Below, piece by piece: positions 22,150-33,538 of a stretch of 64,000 nucleotides of DNA. A program made the translations under genes and the position numbers. Numbering within the stretch: the first letter of the stretch is position 1; every line of letters starts with the position of its first letter. The notes beneath the pieces were generated by a model. The model did no database searches. It was given only the letters and a program-made list of their open reading frames with translations, and was not told where the DNA came from. Source of the stretch: Dipteronia dyeriana (Eukaryota; Streptophyta; Magnoliopsida; Sapindales; Sapindaceae); assembly GCA_032871835.1 (NCBI GenBank), contig CM065299.1, positions 25,437,074 through 25,501,073 on the forward strand, in the 5' to 3' direction.

Positions 22150-25100
22150 ATGGGTATCAAAGATCTTCTCAGATTCATGAAAACCTACATTAAACCTATT
22201 CACATCAAGAAATATGCTGGAAAACGCGTATAATATATCAACCCTATGATTTTGTTTTTCTTCATTTCATTAAATTTTTAAACTTTGAAGATGGGTATTG
22301 ATTTTTTTTTTCCTGTTTTTGTTGACAGGTAGGTATTGATGCATATTCTTGGCTTCACAAAGGAGGTAATTGTTCTTCAATGTTTAATATTTTTTGCTGC
22401 AATTCTGAGAGGTTCTGTTATTCAATGTATGGAAAGTGTTTGTGATTTTTTTTTTTTGGTTTTTGTTTGGGGGAAATATGCAGCTTATTCATGTAGTATG
22501 GAGCTTTGTTTAAATTCGAACAGTGAAAAGAAATCGCGATACTTAGACTACTTTATGCATAGAATTAATCTTCTTCGTCACTACAACATAACACCGGTGG
22601 TTGTGTTTGATGGTGGTAATTTTCCCTGTAAATCTGCCACAAAGCACGAAAGAGACAGGCATGTTATCCAACATTGTATGCATTTTCGTGCATTGCACAC
22701 TTTGAATATTTTGAGGTTGCTTTTAATTGTTATTATTATTATTATTATTATTAATATTTTAGGAAAAGACAAGCTAATCGTGATTTGGCAATGGAGAAAC
22801 TTAAAGAGGGTAATGTTAATACTGCCACTGAGTACTTCCAGGTATTAGATTTTTTCAAACAAATGGTTTTGCTCATGATGTTTCTTTTAGTTTATATGTT
22901 ACCATTTGTTTTGCGACTTTTGTGTTTTATTTATAGCATTTGTTTTTATTTGTTTTTATTTTAAGAATTTGTTATTTATATGAGTCTTACTACATGTAGA
23001 AAGCAATTAGCATCACTCCAGCAATGGCTCATCAATTGATTCAGGTACATGATTGTTTAATATTTACCACTTATTTGCTGAATCCCCATTTGTAGAAATT
23101 ATTTTTAGTGCTATAATAGTAATTAATTCGTAGCTGTAGCTTAATATTTGAACTTTAAATACTTTGCTAACAATTATGTCTTGTGCCATATGCAGATATT
23201 AAGATCGGAGAACATTGAATTTGTGGTAGCCCCATACGAGGCTGATGCTCAGTTAGCGTACCTGTCCAGCCTTGAAGTGGAAAAAGGTGGAATTGTGGCG
23301 GTGATTACTGAAGATAGTGATTTGATAGTGTTTGGTTCCCTAGCTGTAAGCACTTCCATGATACTTTAATATGGTGCAGTGCAGATGGAGGTCTAATGCT
23401 CTCCTGATGACTTACTTTGTTTTTGTTTCTTATTGAAAATGTTTTCATTTGCTTTGGTTTTTAACAGACCGTGTTTAAGATGGATCGATATGGCAATGGT
23501 GAAGAGCTATTGCTGGACAAAGTTTTTGATTCTGTGACATGTACACCATCCTTCCGAAGTTTTGATAAGGAATTATTTATAGGTATGTAAACCGTGAAGT
23601 TAAAAGGTTTGTATGTGTATGCATTAAAGTTTTAAGCAGAAAGTCAGAAACACAGCCACGTTTTTCTGACACTCTATGTGAAACCAGAAGTGAGATAGAA
23701 AACTGAAACAATAGATCCCTTGACAGAATTCCAGTATCTTGTGATGATTACAGGCCTGCTTCTTTCTTTCATGTACTGGAAATCCTCCTTTGTTTGCCCT
23801 TTTGGTTGGCAATTTGTTCCAATAATTTTGGAAACTGAAGCAAATCTGAATTACAATGTTGCATTTTGTGACATTCTGACAGGTATGTGTGTGCTGGCTG
23901 GCTGTGATTTCCTTCCATCTGTTCCAGGAATTGGGATAGCAAAGGCATATTCAATGGTTTCCAAATATCGGAACTTAGAACGTGTAAGAATTCTCTATCC
24001 AATCCACTAATAACCTTGTCAATAGACTTGCTAACTGAAAACGGTGCTACAGTGTTCTTTTTCACTGCAATTATTTAAGGGTCATCGTTGTTGGAGTCTT
24101 GTTGATCCTATCATTAGTTGGACATGTGTTTGGTCTAGAGTGCATGGCCATAGAATATATACAGTTTCCTGGCGTTTTCCCTTTTCCCTGATTATTTTCT
24201 ATGTTTAAAAACTAGAATTGTTGGTGGTTTAAAACAATTGTATGCCTAAAATTTAATTGTTAGTAAAGTTTAAGTTATTTTTTCTGGAAAACATTACCTG
24301 TAGGCTTTGTTGTCATGTAACGGTTATTTCATAGATGAAATTGTATCCTATTTTTAGTTTCAATCACATGAAATCAACTGGATTTTTGATGCATTCATGT
24401 CAGGTAATGAGTTCCTGAAAAAAAAAAAATGCTGAGAAGTATTATCCTCAATTCCTCGTACTCTTTGGTGAGAGTTTTTCTCCTTGAACTCGATGAGTTC
24501 ACAATATATATGATGTCTGGAGCCACAATTATCTCCTTTACTTTTCGCCAACGAGAATTTGCAATTGGCAAAGAAAAGAAAAGAAAAACCATCACACTTT
24601 TTTTTGTGGATTCTTGTTGTTTAATCAGTAGTTCAGAACTAATAAGAAGGATTTGTTTACAGGTTTTATCAGTTCTGAAGTTTGAGAAAGGCAGTCAAAT
24701 GCCTGAGGATTACCCCAAATCTTTCAGAGAAGCAGTTGCTGTATTCCAACATGCCCGAGTGTAAGTAAAGCTGTAAAACTAGATTACTTCAAAATCAGTA
24801 TGCCTAATTTCCAAAATCATTTTAAATATACATAATCCCTTTTAACATATTTGTAGATATGATGCTGGCATTAAGAAGATCAAACATCTGAAACCTCTAC
24901 CGCAACAGCTTCTGCAGTCTTTAAATGAAGAGCTTGATTTTCTTGGACCGTATCCTTTGATTTAATCTTCTTTTGCTGTCTCTCCAGCTTCTACAGTTTA
25001 ATACTTACCAATGGTTTCTTTTGTTAGCATCTTCTGCAATGCCAGACGCATACACCTATTACCTTCCTGATGCAATTTTGTGTTCAGCCATTGTCACAGA

Positions 25101-26180
25101 TGATGCAGTGTAGTTTGCCTTAAAATTACAACGTAAATGCATTTCTATATGATATCTATGCTCGACGTATGCCCTTGCAAGCTGTGTGTGCATGTAGATA
25201 AACATTATTTTTCCTTGACAATTATGAATTATATTAGAGAAATCCCTCCATCAGTAGCTACTGCAATTGCAGAAGGACACTTGGACCCAATAAGCATGGA
25301 GGCCTTCAATTGCTTCCCAAATTCTGGATATCATCAAGATCCTGTTGCCATTAAAACCTGTAGTCGACTTCAGAGGCCTGAAATCACTATAGTATCCGGA
25401 GAAGAAACGGGTTTTATTGTGTTTTCTTCTCGAAAAACATCAGAAAAAGAAATTACAGGCAAGTTCTATAAGCGTACTTGTTTTTTTGTTTTTCATTAAC
25501 AAAATGAAATTGAGTTTAGCTTGAAAATTTTGAACTTACGTAAATGCATACACGTGAAACATCACATACTTGTATTTATCAAATTATATCTAAAATATAT
25601 TTACATGGTTTATATTTCAGTTACAGATACACTAATGAAGCAGGATACGGTTTCAAATGAAAAGAAGTATTTATATAAAGGTGCTGAGCTCCAAAAATTA
25701 GTTTTCTCATTAGAAATTGATGAAACTGTCAAAAAGACCAGTGATCCTGGGGAGACTCAATTGAAGGTTCCTGATAACAACCCGTTCAAAAAAAGGAAAC
25801 TTGGTGAAATTTGCTTGGACCGGATAAAGAGCACTACAGGAGAGGTTTTAGTAGTGGCTGAGGAGGAAAAGTTAGATTTATTGTTTGTTAATCCTGATAC
25901 CATTCTACCAGATGTTCTTAAAAACAGCCATTCCAGGAAACGAAAGTTCAATGGAAGTCACTTGGATCAGCGAGAAAATATCAGCAATCAAGTTTCAGTA
26001 GTAACTGAGATAGAAGATTCAATCTCAGAAAAGGCTATGGACTCCCAAGGTGTAAATTTTAAGCCTAAAAGGGTCTCTAAAGGGAAGGAGAGAAAAAAAA
26101 TTGAGCAGAAAAAGACAAGTAATTGCAAGAATTCTGTACATAAGAATACCAGTATCTTGAATTTCTTTTCTCGTGTGTAA
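22150..26180 (+). CDS. EXO1: Exonuclease 1 (EXO1-type Rad2/XPG nuclease), 583 aa
   Basis: Twelve exons: 22150-22227, 22329-22365, 22484-22658, 22763-22841, 23000-23044, 23196-23345, 23468-23582, 23883-23983, 24663-24760, 24857-24949, 25238-25458, 25621-26180. The lengths sum to 1752 nt with every phase matching. The protein starts MGIKDLL, the Rad2-family N-domain, and shows the metal-binding acids: D30 (V-G-I-D-A), D81 (V-F-D-G-G), E153 and D155 (Y-E-A-D-A), D178 and D180 (T-E-D-S-D), D235 (G-C-D-F-L). A helix-two-turn-helix P-G-I-G-I-A-K-A follows. The C-terminal third is Lys/Ser-rich and divergent. EXO1 is a 5'-3' exonuclease and flap nuclease in mismatch repair and resection. The extreme C-terminus N-T-S-I-L-N-F-F resembles a PCNA-interacting box with Asn for Gln. 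It is shorter than typical plant EXO1 proteins. Two introns start with GC and one is U12-type. Confidence 0.92.
22659..22762 (+). other. GC-AG intron 3 of EXO1
   Basis: The exon ends AG and the intron begins GCATGT. The acceptor is TTTTAG at 22757-22762. Only this donor keeps frame (phase 2) between the H-E-R-D-R and K-R-Q-A-N-R-D segments. The nearest GT donor, at 22664, breaks it. Confidence 0.85.
24950..25237 (+). other. U12-type intron 10 of EXO1
   Basis: The donor GTATCCTTT (24950-24958) is the exact U12 consensus, and TTCCTTGAC (25211-25219) matches the U12 branch-point consensus TTCCTTRAC. The branch A lies about 19 nt from the TAG acceptor. Joining gives phase 2 and an uninterrupted frame (G-P | E-I-P-P). 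It would be removed by the minor spliceosome. Confidence 0.85.
25459..25620 (+). other. GC-AG intron 11 of EXO1
   Basis: Exon 11 ends ATTACAG and the intron begins GCAAGT, the classic GC donor. The acceptor is TATTTCAG. A GT donor four bases downstream would put the last exon in a frame with an early stop, so the GC site is required. Confidence 0.85.
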
Positions 26181-26594
26181 TCTTTCGAACCTTCTGTTAG
26201 TGAGTGAATGATTGCCTGATTCTTGAGGCCATACTAAAATTTTTGTCAAATATTTTTCTCTGATTCTTGAGGTACAAGGACATAACTGATTTTCTGAAGT
26301 TTCTGTACCATATTTTATATGTATGAGGTTTCTATGAGATTATGAAACGGGTTCTTTTATGTCTTCTAGCTTTTCTTTGTTCACGGATTGGTCATTACAA
26401 AGATTTCATTGTACATATTAAAGATCGTTTTGACCCAGATGTTAAGGAGACGAATGAGAAGCCATTTATGTTATAGCTGTAGAGGAAGAAATCATTCTTA
26501 AATCTTAACTATGCAACAATTACAGCAAGTGGAAAGTAACTTAAACACTAATAAGGAGATCATTTTATTAATTTGATAAAGGTCAATAGCTTCA
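26181..26594. other. EXO1 3' flank
   Basis: Probable 3' UTR and short intergenic spacer. No canonical AATAAA was noted and no gene was seen. Confidence 0.5.
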
Positions 26595-28153
26595 CTGCAT
26601 AAAATTGTTTCTCATGATATCAACGGAGAAGAAGATAGACCGGATCCAGTTGATATGGTTGTCTTAGAAAGTAATTAAATATGTACATTTGAACAATTTT
26701 CTCGAATATTATCTTTTTTGTTGGGTCTAATTCTAATGCTAAAATTGTTGCAATAATCAGACTACAGAGACAGAGAGGGAAGTTGCTCCGTACAATGAAT
26801 TCCGAAGGAGCTTGCTCATGATCCCTATAAGCAAGTGGGAAGATTTAACAGACGGCGAAGAATCTATTGAAGCTCTCCAGGAAGTATATGGGAGTGATAT
26901 GGAGAAGCTAGACCTGCAAGTAGGGCTACAAGCAGAGAAGAAGATCAAAGGCTTCGCCATAACTCATAAGTGAGCTGGCTTTCTTCGTCTTTCTTCTTAT
27001 TGCATCAACGTATATTATATGCACCCAGAGACGACTACAAGGGGGGTCTATAGGGGCCATGGCCCCCTGCCAATGAAAATTTTAGAACATTTTCTTCTAC
27101 ATATAATTGCAACCTAATCTCTCATTTTATTAATAATATAATTTTTTTTTTTACTTATTTTTTTATCCAAGGTAAAATCATTCTCTTTTAACATTTATAT
27201 TTTTTTTATAAATTCATCTATTATTTCATATTCTAGTTTATATATGGATTTAACTACTATTTTACCGGATCAATTTTCAATCATTGAATTTCAATCAAAG
27301 ATCTATAAAAAAATAAAATAAAGATTTGAAATCTTAAAAGAAATTTTAATTAAAAATAAATAACATCCTATTGTAATTACCCTGTAACTATACATAAAAC
27401 ATATATATATGTATGTATTTTTATTTTTATTAGGTATTCACTATAATAAATTAAGACTTTCTTTATTGTTTTATTATGCAATATCCATTTTATTTTAAAT
27501 ATTTTACATGAATTATATATTTATTAATTAGGAACTATTGAAAAAGATATTACATTTATGCAATAAGATGAAAGATCATTTCTTTCAAATTATTTGATTA
27601 TGTATAAAGAAATAAAAAATCGTAAAAAAATTTAAATAAATTTGATTATATATTACTTTTGAGATACAAAATACATTTTATTTTCATTTTGATTCTCAAA
27701 ATTAGTATCAATATATTATTATTATTTTGTATTATTACCTTAAAGATTTGGTACATTAATATATTTTTCTTGTGTAATATATAATATTAGTTTGTATCTC
27801 GGTCCTCTAAAGTCAAAATCCTGGCTTCATCCCTGTATGCATCCTGTCTGCTTTGTACAAGATAACATATTTATTGTTCGTTTTAGCCTCGATTGGCGTG
27901 TTAACTAAATAGATAATTGATATTCAGGAGGCTAGAAGCTGATCGGTTCTTCACCACCTACTTCAACTTCTAAAGGTACATGAACGAAGGCCTATAATGG
28001 GTTAACAATAAAAAGACTTTCAAAGATGTTATCCATCGTCGTTTTCCTGACGTGATAAGAAATTGGATGAGATGTTCAGGTGTATTTTCATTCTGGGGTT
28101 CTTCTCCCAGTCCAGTGAATTACATACCTTTATATTTACAACCAGAGCACTGA
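26595..28153 (+). pseudogene. Alpha-dioxygenase (DOX/PIOX) pseudogene, C-terminal exons
   Basis: Three exon remnants match the C-terminal part of plant alpha-dioxygenases, haem enzymes that oxygenate fatty acids. About 26595-26670 reads D-R-P-D-P-V-D. 26761-27009 has Y-R-D-R-E-G, then Y-N-E-F-R-R, I-P-I-S-K-W-E-D-L-T-D and A-E-K-K-I-K-G-F-A-I. 27928-28153 has R-L-E-A-D-R-F-F-T-T-Y-F-N and F-K-D-V-I-H-R-R-F-P. Introns are 26671-26760 and 27010-27927. Frameshifts near 26782 and 26968, two TAA codons in the last exon and the missing N-terminal two thirds (haem and radical-Tyr region) make it a pseudogene. The second intron was enlarged by an hAT-like insertion. Confidence 0.85.
27018..27843. mobile_element. 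hAT-like non-autonomous element in the alpha-dioxygenase intron
   Basis: The element is 27026-27835. Ends are CAGAGACGACTACAAGG and, in reverse, CAGGGATGAAGCCAGG, of the CAGGGGCGGA-type often found on hAT elements. The flanks TATGCACC (27018-27025) and TATGCATC (27836-27843) match at 7 of 8 bases, the hAT duplication length. It contains GGGGCCATGGCCCCC near the left end and no transposase. Its central part recurs at 11450-11800. Confidence 0.8.
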
Positions 28154-30170
28154 TGATGCTATGTATCTACAACGATTTTACTTTAGATGGATCTCTTTCT
28201 AGTATGTACAATATATATATATAAGTTATCTTCTTTTAAAATAGCTTATGTATTGTATTATTATGGATGTAAGAATAGTGTCAATAATATATACCAAAGT
28301 AACTGGTGTAAAAATATAGTTTCTAATATATACCAAGCTTTGCAGAATATAGTTTCTTTGAATCAGAGACAATTTCATAGTAATGTAAAAATAACTCCTG
28401 TCTGTGTATTAACTTCTTTGTTGTGTACGTGTGTTTGTTCTCTTCTCTCTACTTGCACAACACAATGGTTGTATTTTGTAGGAAACAATTTAATATTGAT
28501 TCTCACCCCATTTACGGTTGTAACTTGTAAAGACATAGTGATAATTCCATGAGCTGGCAACTTCCACCATCATCGTTTCATTCATTTCTTTTTAAAATTT
28601 GGGCTATAAAAGGCAAGGGGTCAGGGTCATTTAAACCAATTAGTTCTAGATCCAATAGTATTTGAGAGTGGGTCTGGCCCTAATGTTTGGGACTCTTGGT
28701 ATTATGTCTGTTCTAATGGGTTTGGCCCATTTTAAGGTTATTACATTTTGAATGACTACATTTACACCCCTATTGTATATATTTCCAAAATTTCAACATT
28801 ACCCTTAAATTAAACTATTAATTTCTTAATTCAAAAATATAATAATTTTTTATAAATAACTAAATAAATTAAATTAAAACTAATAAACCTTTTCAAAAAT
28901 AAAAAAACTGATAAATAAAAACAAAAACCTTTTCAAATATATATATATACACACGTTACTAAACGTATTTTTATATTTTAAATTTGAAATAAAAAATGTT
29001 ATTTTCATTTTTATATTATTTTTCAAAAAACGTTAACAGAACTTACCATAAATTGTTTTTTTTTTCTACCAATCACAATATTTCAAAATCTAAATAGGAT
29101 ATATTATTCTAATTCATAATTTCATTGTTGTAGGTGTGAATGGCTTACTGGTGTACCAACAACCAACCTCACATTTCCCTCTTATCGTTACCATTTAAGT
29201 AGTGTTGCTCATTGGTTGTGCTGTCCTGCCGTTTAATTTACCACCAAGTCAACAATATAGTTGTAATTCTTTCAAAAATAATAACAATAAACAACGAAAT
29301 AATTGTAAAGGTCTTTGACTCTTATGGACAGTTTAATAAGAGATAATCAATATAATCTAATTCCTACGAAATTTAAATACATTAATATGATTTTTAGAAA
29401 TTTTATGTATGTGTTTGGTTGTGTATGAAAGCGTTATGTCATATAATTGTGTTTGGTTATATATGGAAATATGATGTTATAATATATTTATATATTGTTA
29501 AATATATAATTATATATAATGTATTATTATATTTTATAATATATATATATATATTTAATTTAATTTACATTAACTACTTTTTTTTTTTAATTTAAGGTGG
29601 GTCTCACGATGGGAATAAGATGGAGGGTAATGTGATTCCTATGATAATCATTTACCTAAAAATAAAAAAAACGTAAACCAAGTAATAAATATGATAATGT
29701 TATTAGATTTTCATTCCCATGCAAACATTACTCTATAACAAAATACCCATTAACCGATTGTAATTTGAAGTAAAAACATCATGTGCGTCTAACATGATTA
29801 CATGAAGTTGAGATTTGGGTTCAATTCCAATCACATTATTCTCTAATTAAATAAGCAGCATTATTTAAATAAATGACATAAAGTCTTATTTCAACCAAAA
29901 TATAGATATTTAATAGATTCCCAACTTTTTTTTTTTTACCTATCTATCCATCTATTATCAGCTATATTTTTTTTAAAGCTTTTTGTTATTGGTAAAATTC
30001 AAGTGGCTGACATTTATCCAAACTCCATACTCGTCCATCTACCAGGCTACACCTCTGGGGCCATTCCTGACAATCTAAAAGCTAGAATTAATTAATTGCA
30101 GCTTCCATGCTTCCCTTGTGACAATATATATATATAAATATAATTTTTTAAGTCAGTGCGTACTGATATA
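28154..30170. other. AT-rich intergenic DNA
   Basis: No gene motifs. 29390-29760 has GTGTTTGG near the left side and TTTTCATTCCCATGC at the right, a possible old MITE, but the arms do not pair well by eye. A single unit related to the tandem repeat at 33471 lies at 30086-30122. Confidence 0.5.
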
Positions 30171-30471
30171 AATTCGTCAGTGCGTTGAATGTGGACCATT
30201 AGATTTACATACTTTGACTCAAAGTGTACGCATTTATCGAAACTTCTCCATAATCTGTGGTTTACATGCAACACACTGATATAAGTTATATCAATGCGCA
30301 CTGACTGAAAAACCACTATATATATATAAAGTCCTTTTCTCTTCAGTGTACACTGATATAACTTATATCAGTGCGTTATAAGTGAACCACTGATTATGGA
30401 GAAGTTTTGACAAGTCACTTTAAGTCAAATCATATAAATTTAATGGTCCATATCCAATGCACTGACGAATT
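30171..30471. repeat. 300-bp near-perfect palindrome
   Basis: Left arm 30171-30309 (starts AATTCGTCAGTGCGTTG) pairs with right arm 30341-30471 (ends CCAATGCACTGACGAATT) around a 31-bp AT-rich loop. Inside each arm is a second small palindrome, ACTGATATAACTTATATCAG-like. An extra copy of the CAGTGCG-ACTGATATAA motif lies just outside at 30153-30170. It may be a MITE. A transcript would fold into one long hairpin. Confidence 0.85.
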
Positions 30472-31003
30472 ATATATATATATATTAACAAGACAAGTTG
30501 AATAGACAATTTGATTACAATTATGAAACAAGATTCGGTATCTTCATCATGTTTGTTTGGTTAACAAAACTTGAATTAATGAATTATAACTTTGGCGGAC
30601 TTGGATTTTCAATAGCTATTATTTGCTATGCAACGCTCCGGTAAGGCTAGCATCCTATTCATCACCACAAATGCTGGAAAATCAGTTAACCGAATGAGAT
30701 TTATGAGGTGCTCTGTATGGAAGATGGAGGTAGACCAACTAATACTATAGAGAAATATTAGAGTTGTAGTCTTTGGTTCTAAATCTAACGATGTATTGTC
30801 TTTTTCAACAAAAAAAAAATTTGTATCTACCTAGAATTTTTTTAATGAAATTTACACATATTTTTTATAGTTTTTTTTCTTCTATTTTTAACATTTTTGT
30901 TTTCTTTTATTTTTGATTTTTTAGAGCATATTAAATATGCATTAAATACATTGATTATTTTCAAACAAAATTGAATTTTAATTATTCTTATACTATATAA
31001 TAT
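30472..31003. other. AT-rich intergenic DNA, nothing recognised
   Basis: No coding or RNA feature was found between the two palindromic elements. Confidence 0.6.
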
Positions 31004-31187
31004 GAGTAATGCTATTTTGTCCAATTTGGTGTCCAAATCTGGTGTGCAAATACTGTGACAACACCCCAGTCCATTCATTTAAATGATGCAAATCTAGTCC
31101 AATTTAAATGAATGGAAGGACTAGAGTGCTGCCACATCATTTGAGCCTTATATTTGGATACCAAATTTGGACAAAGTAGCATTACTC
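31004..31187. mobile_element. Palindromic MITE, 184 bp
   Basis: The left end GAGTAATGCTATTTTGTCCA and the reverse of the right end (GAGTAATGCTACTTTGTCCA) match with one change in 20. The arms extend to a centre near 31085 with the shared block CCATTCATTTAAAT. No clean target duplication was found. Confidence 0.8.
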
Positions 31188-31700
31188 AAATAATATATTA
31201 ATATAATATAACAAAATTTTTAAATAATAATATTTAATCAAATATTAATGGTAAGATATTAAAAACCTTAACTGTTTAATTCATTTGATTCTTTTTCTAA
31301 ATATATAAAATTCACTCATATTGTTTTTTTTTTCTATATGGGAATAAATATATTTTTTTGTACGATAATAAATCAAAATAACTCTGTTACTATTTACATC
31401 TCAATAAAAGTTTTCACCTTATTTATTTTTGTATTGAATCATATATGAGAGGACGTGTAAAAAACAAAAGTGAGCTTATTAAAATAAATGGAATGTTCTT
31501 AGAAAATAAGTATAGAAAAATAAATGAATTTATTACTAAGCTTGACAATAACCTCTATGGAATTTAAAAAAAAAAAGAATACTTCTACAATTTTTTCTAG
31601 AATAAACATTTTTATTTATTAGGAAAACATAAGTATAAAGCATCTAAATACACCCCAATTTACTCATTTTTTTTATAAACGATAATAACTATAGGGTGAG
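31188..31700. other. AT-rich intergenic DNA, nothing recognised
   Basis: No coding frame, inverted repeat or RNA gene was found. Confidence 0.6.
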
Positions 31701-32082
31701 TCTCTTATAAGAGATCTCTTATTTTAATTTCGGTAAGTACTACCATGAAATCATAATGATTTGAATGAATTTTGATTTGATTTTTTTTTGTGAATGATAA
31801 GTTCATTGAAATATACCTATGAATAAATTTTGATTTTTTTTCAAGCACTACAACTATTTTTCTTGAATTTTTCTATATTTCACTCATTTTTTCGATGCAT
31901 TCATATTTAAAAAAATTGGGATAAATAGTTCTAATATTTAAAAAATCTTCACATTTTATTCATAGGTAGATTTCAGTAAACTTATCATTCACAAAAAAAA
32001 AATCAAATCAAAATTCATTCAAATCAATGTGATTTCATGGTAGTTCTTATCGAAATTAAAATAAGGGATCTCTTATGAGAGA
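31701..32082. mobile_element. MITE with about 125-bp inverted repeats (382 bp)
   Basis: The left arm 31701-31828 and right arm 31958-32082 share, in inverse order, AGAGATCTCTTATTTTAATT, ACTACCATGAAATCA, GAATTTTGATTTGATTTTT and ACCTATGAATAAA. The core is about 130 bp of AT-rich sequence. The ends are degenerate and no target duplication was recognised. Confidence 0.8.
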
Positions 32083-32697
32083 ATATATATATGTATGTAG
32101 AATAATCTAAATTCGATTATCAAAAATCTCAACAAAGCAGGTGAATTGACACTTTGATTTCAAATATGAATTTACTGTTTAAAAATCAATTACGAGAACG
32201 GTTAACATACTTTTACTATATTTAAATCCTCAAATATGATCATAAAAAAATAAAATAAAATTACTACATTAAATCCTATATATTTCCTTTAATGTTTGAT
32301 GAATAATATATTATTATGACATATGTCAACATGAGAAGACTTGACCATTAATTAATATTTTTAAAATTTTATTCAACCATTCATTTTTTTTTTTCAATAT
32401 ACTGTTGATTTTTTTTATTTAATGAGAATTTTTACTATTATCATATCCTATATTTTTCCTTTAATGCTTGATGAATAATATATTATTATATCTATGTTTA
32501 TAAAAAAAATAGTATAATGGAGTCTTAAAGAGCAATAACATTTTTGCTATTAAGTAGTTACTAAAAATTGTAACAAATTTTAATAATTTTTTTTTTCATA
32601 AATCACGTATCAATAGATAATCAAGAGGTAATCTCGTAATTAATGGAATAATGAATAAATTCTTTAAACCATTATCATAATTGATTTTTAATTATCA

Positions 32698-32745
32698 ATT
32701 ATTATTATTATTATTATTATTATTGTTATTATTATTATTATTATT
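32698..32745. repeat. (ATT)n microsatellite
   Basis: Trinucleotide repeat with one G interruption. Confidence 0.95.
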
Positions 32746-33470
32746 TGAAGTATTACACTATGGTAAGTTTAAAATACAAACCATAATTTCTTTTATTTTT
32801 TTATAATTTTTTTTCCAAAGTTATTAAGTAGTTAGTAAGTGTAATATCTTTTAATGATATAATCTTTTTTCATACATCACATATCTATAGATAATCAAAA
32901 GATAATATCATAATAAATTGATTTATTTGATAAGTTTAAAAGATACACCATAATTGTTTTTTGTCAATAGGCCATAAATTCGTATTAATTAGATTTTGTA
33001 AGTATCGTTAATTATTTAACTCCATTTTTTCAATTAACGTTTGATATATTAGATCATATATTTCTTCCTTTAATACGTGATGAATAATATATTATCATAG
33101 AGCCTCAACATACAACAAGAGAATATTTGACCTGACCATTAATTAATTTTATATTGAAGATATCAAAGAAACAAATCTAGAGAAATGTCTCATGGTTGTT
33201 TTTCATCACCAATACATCCAATATATTAAACCATGACTATTTAAATTATTATTACTTTAATTTTATATAATTCCCATATATGGTGTGTGTAATTCAATCT
33301 AGTATATATATATAATAGATGGTGTTAACCTACACTAATATTTAATTTGTTGTCTCAATCAATACAATAATTATATTTTATATTTTTATAATAAATATTT
33401 TTTTTCTAATCGGTAGGGTACCCGTTAAGACTATTCATATATAGTATATAAATAAAACGGTGTCAGAAAG

Positions 33471-33538
33471 AATTAATTAGAGCTTCCGTGCTTGCCTCGT
33501 GGCCAATTAATTAGAGCTTCCATGCTTGCCTCGTGGCC
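33471..33538. repeat. 34-bp tandem duplication
   Basis: Units 33471-33504 and 33505-33538 (AATTAATTAGAGCTTCC then a TGCTTGCCTCGTGGCC end) differ at one base. A related single unit lies at 30086-30122. Confidence 0.9.

Noticed and set aside
28187..28552. 121-codon frame downstream of the alpha-dioxygenase pseudogene
   Set aside because: No similarity to that enzyme or to any family I know. Low-complexity AT-rich context.
29390..29760. Possible hAT-type MITE
   Set aside because: The ends do not pair convincingly and no 8-bp duplication was found.
30171..32082. Palindromes as microRNA genes
   Set aside because: The arms pair along their whole length like MITEs, and no miRNA-type mismatched stem or known mature sequence is recognised.
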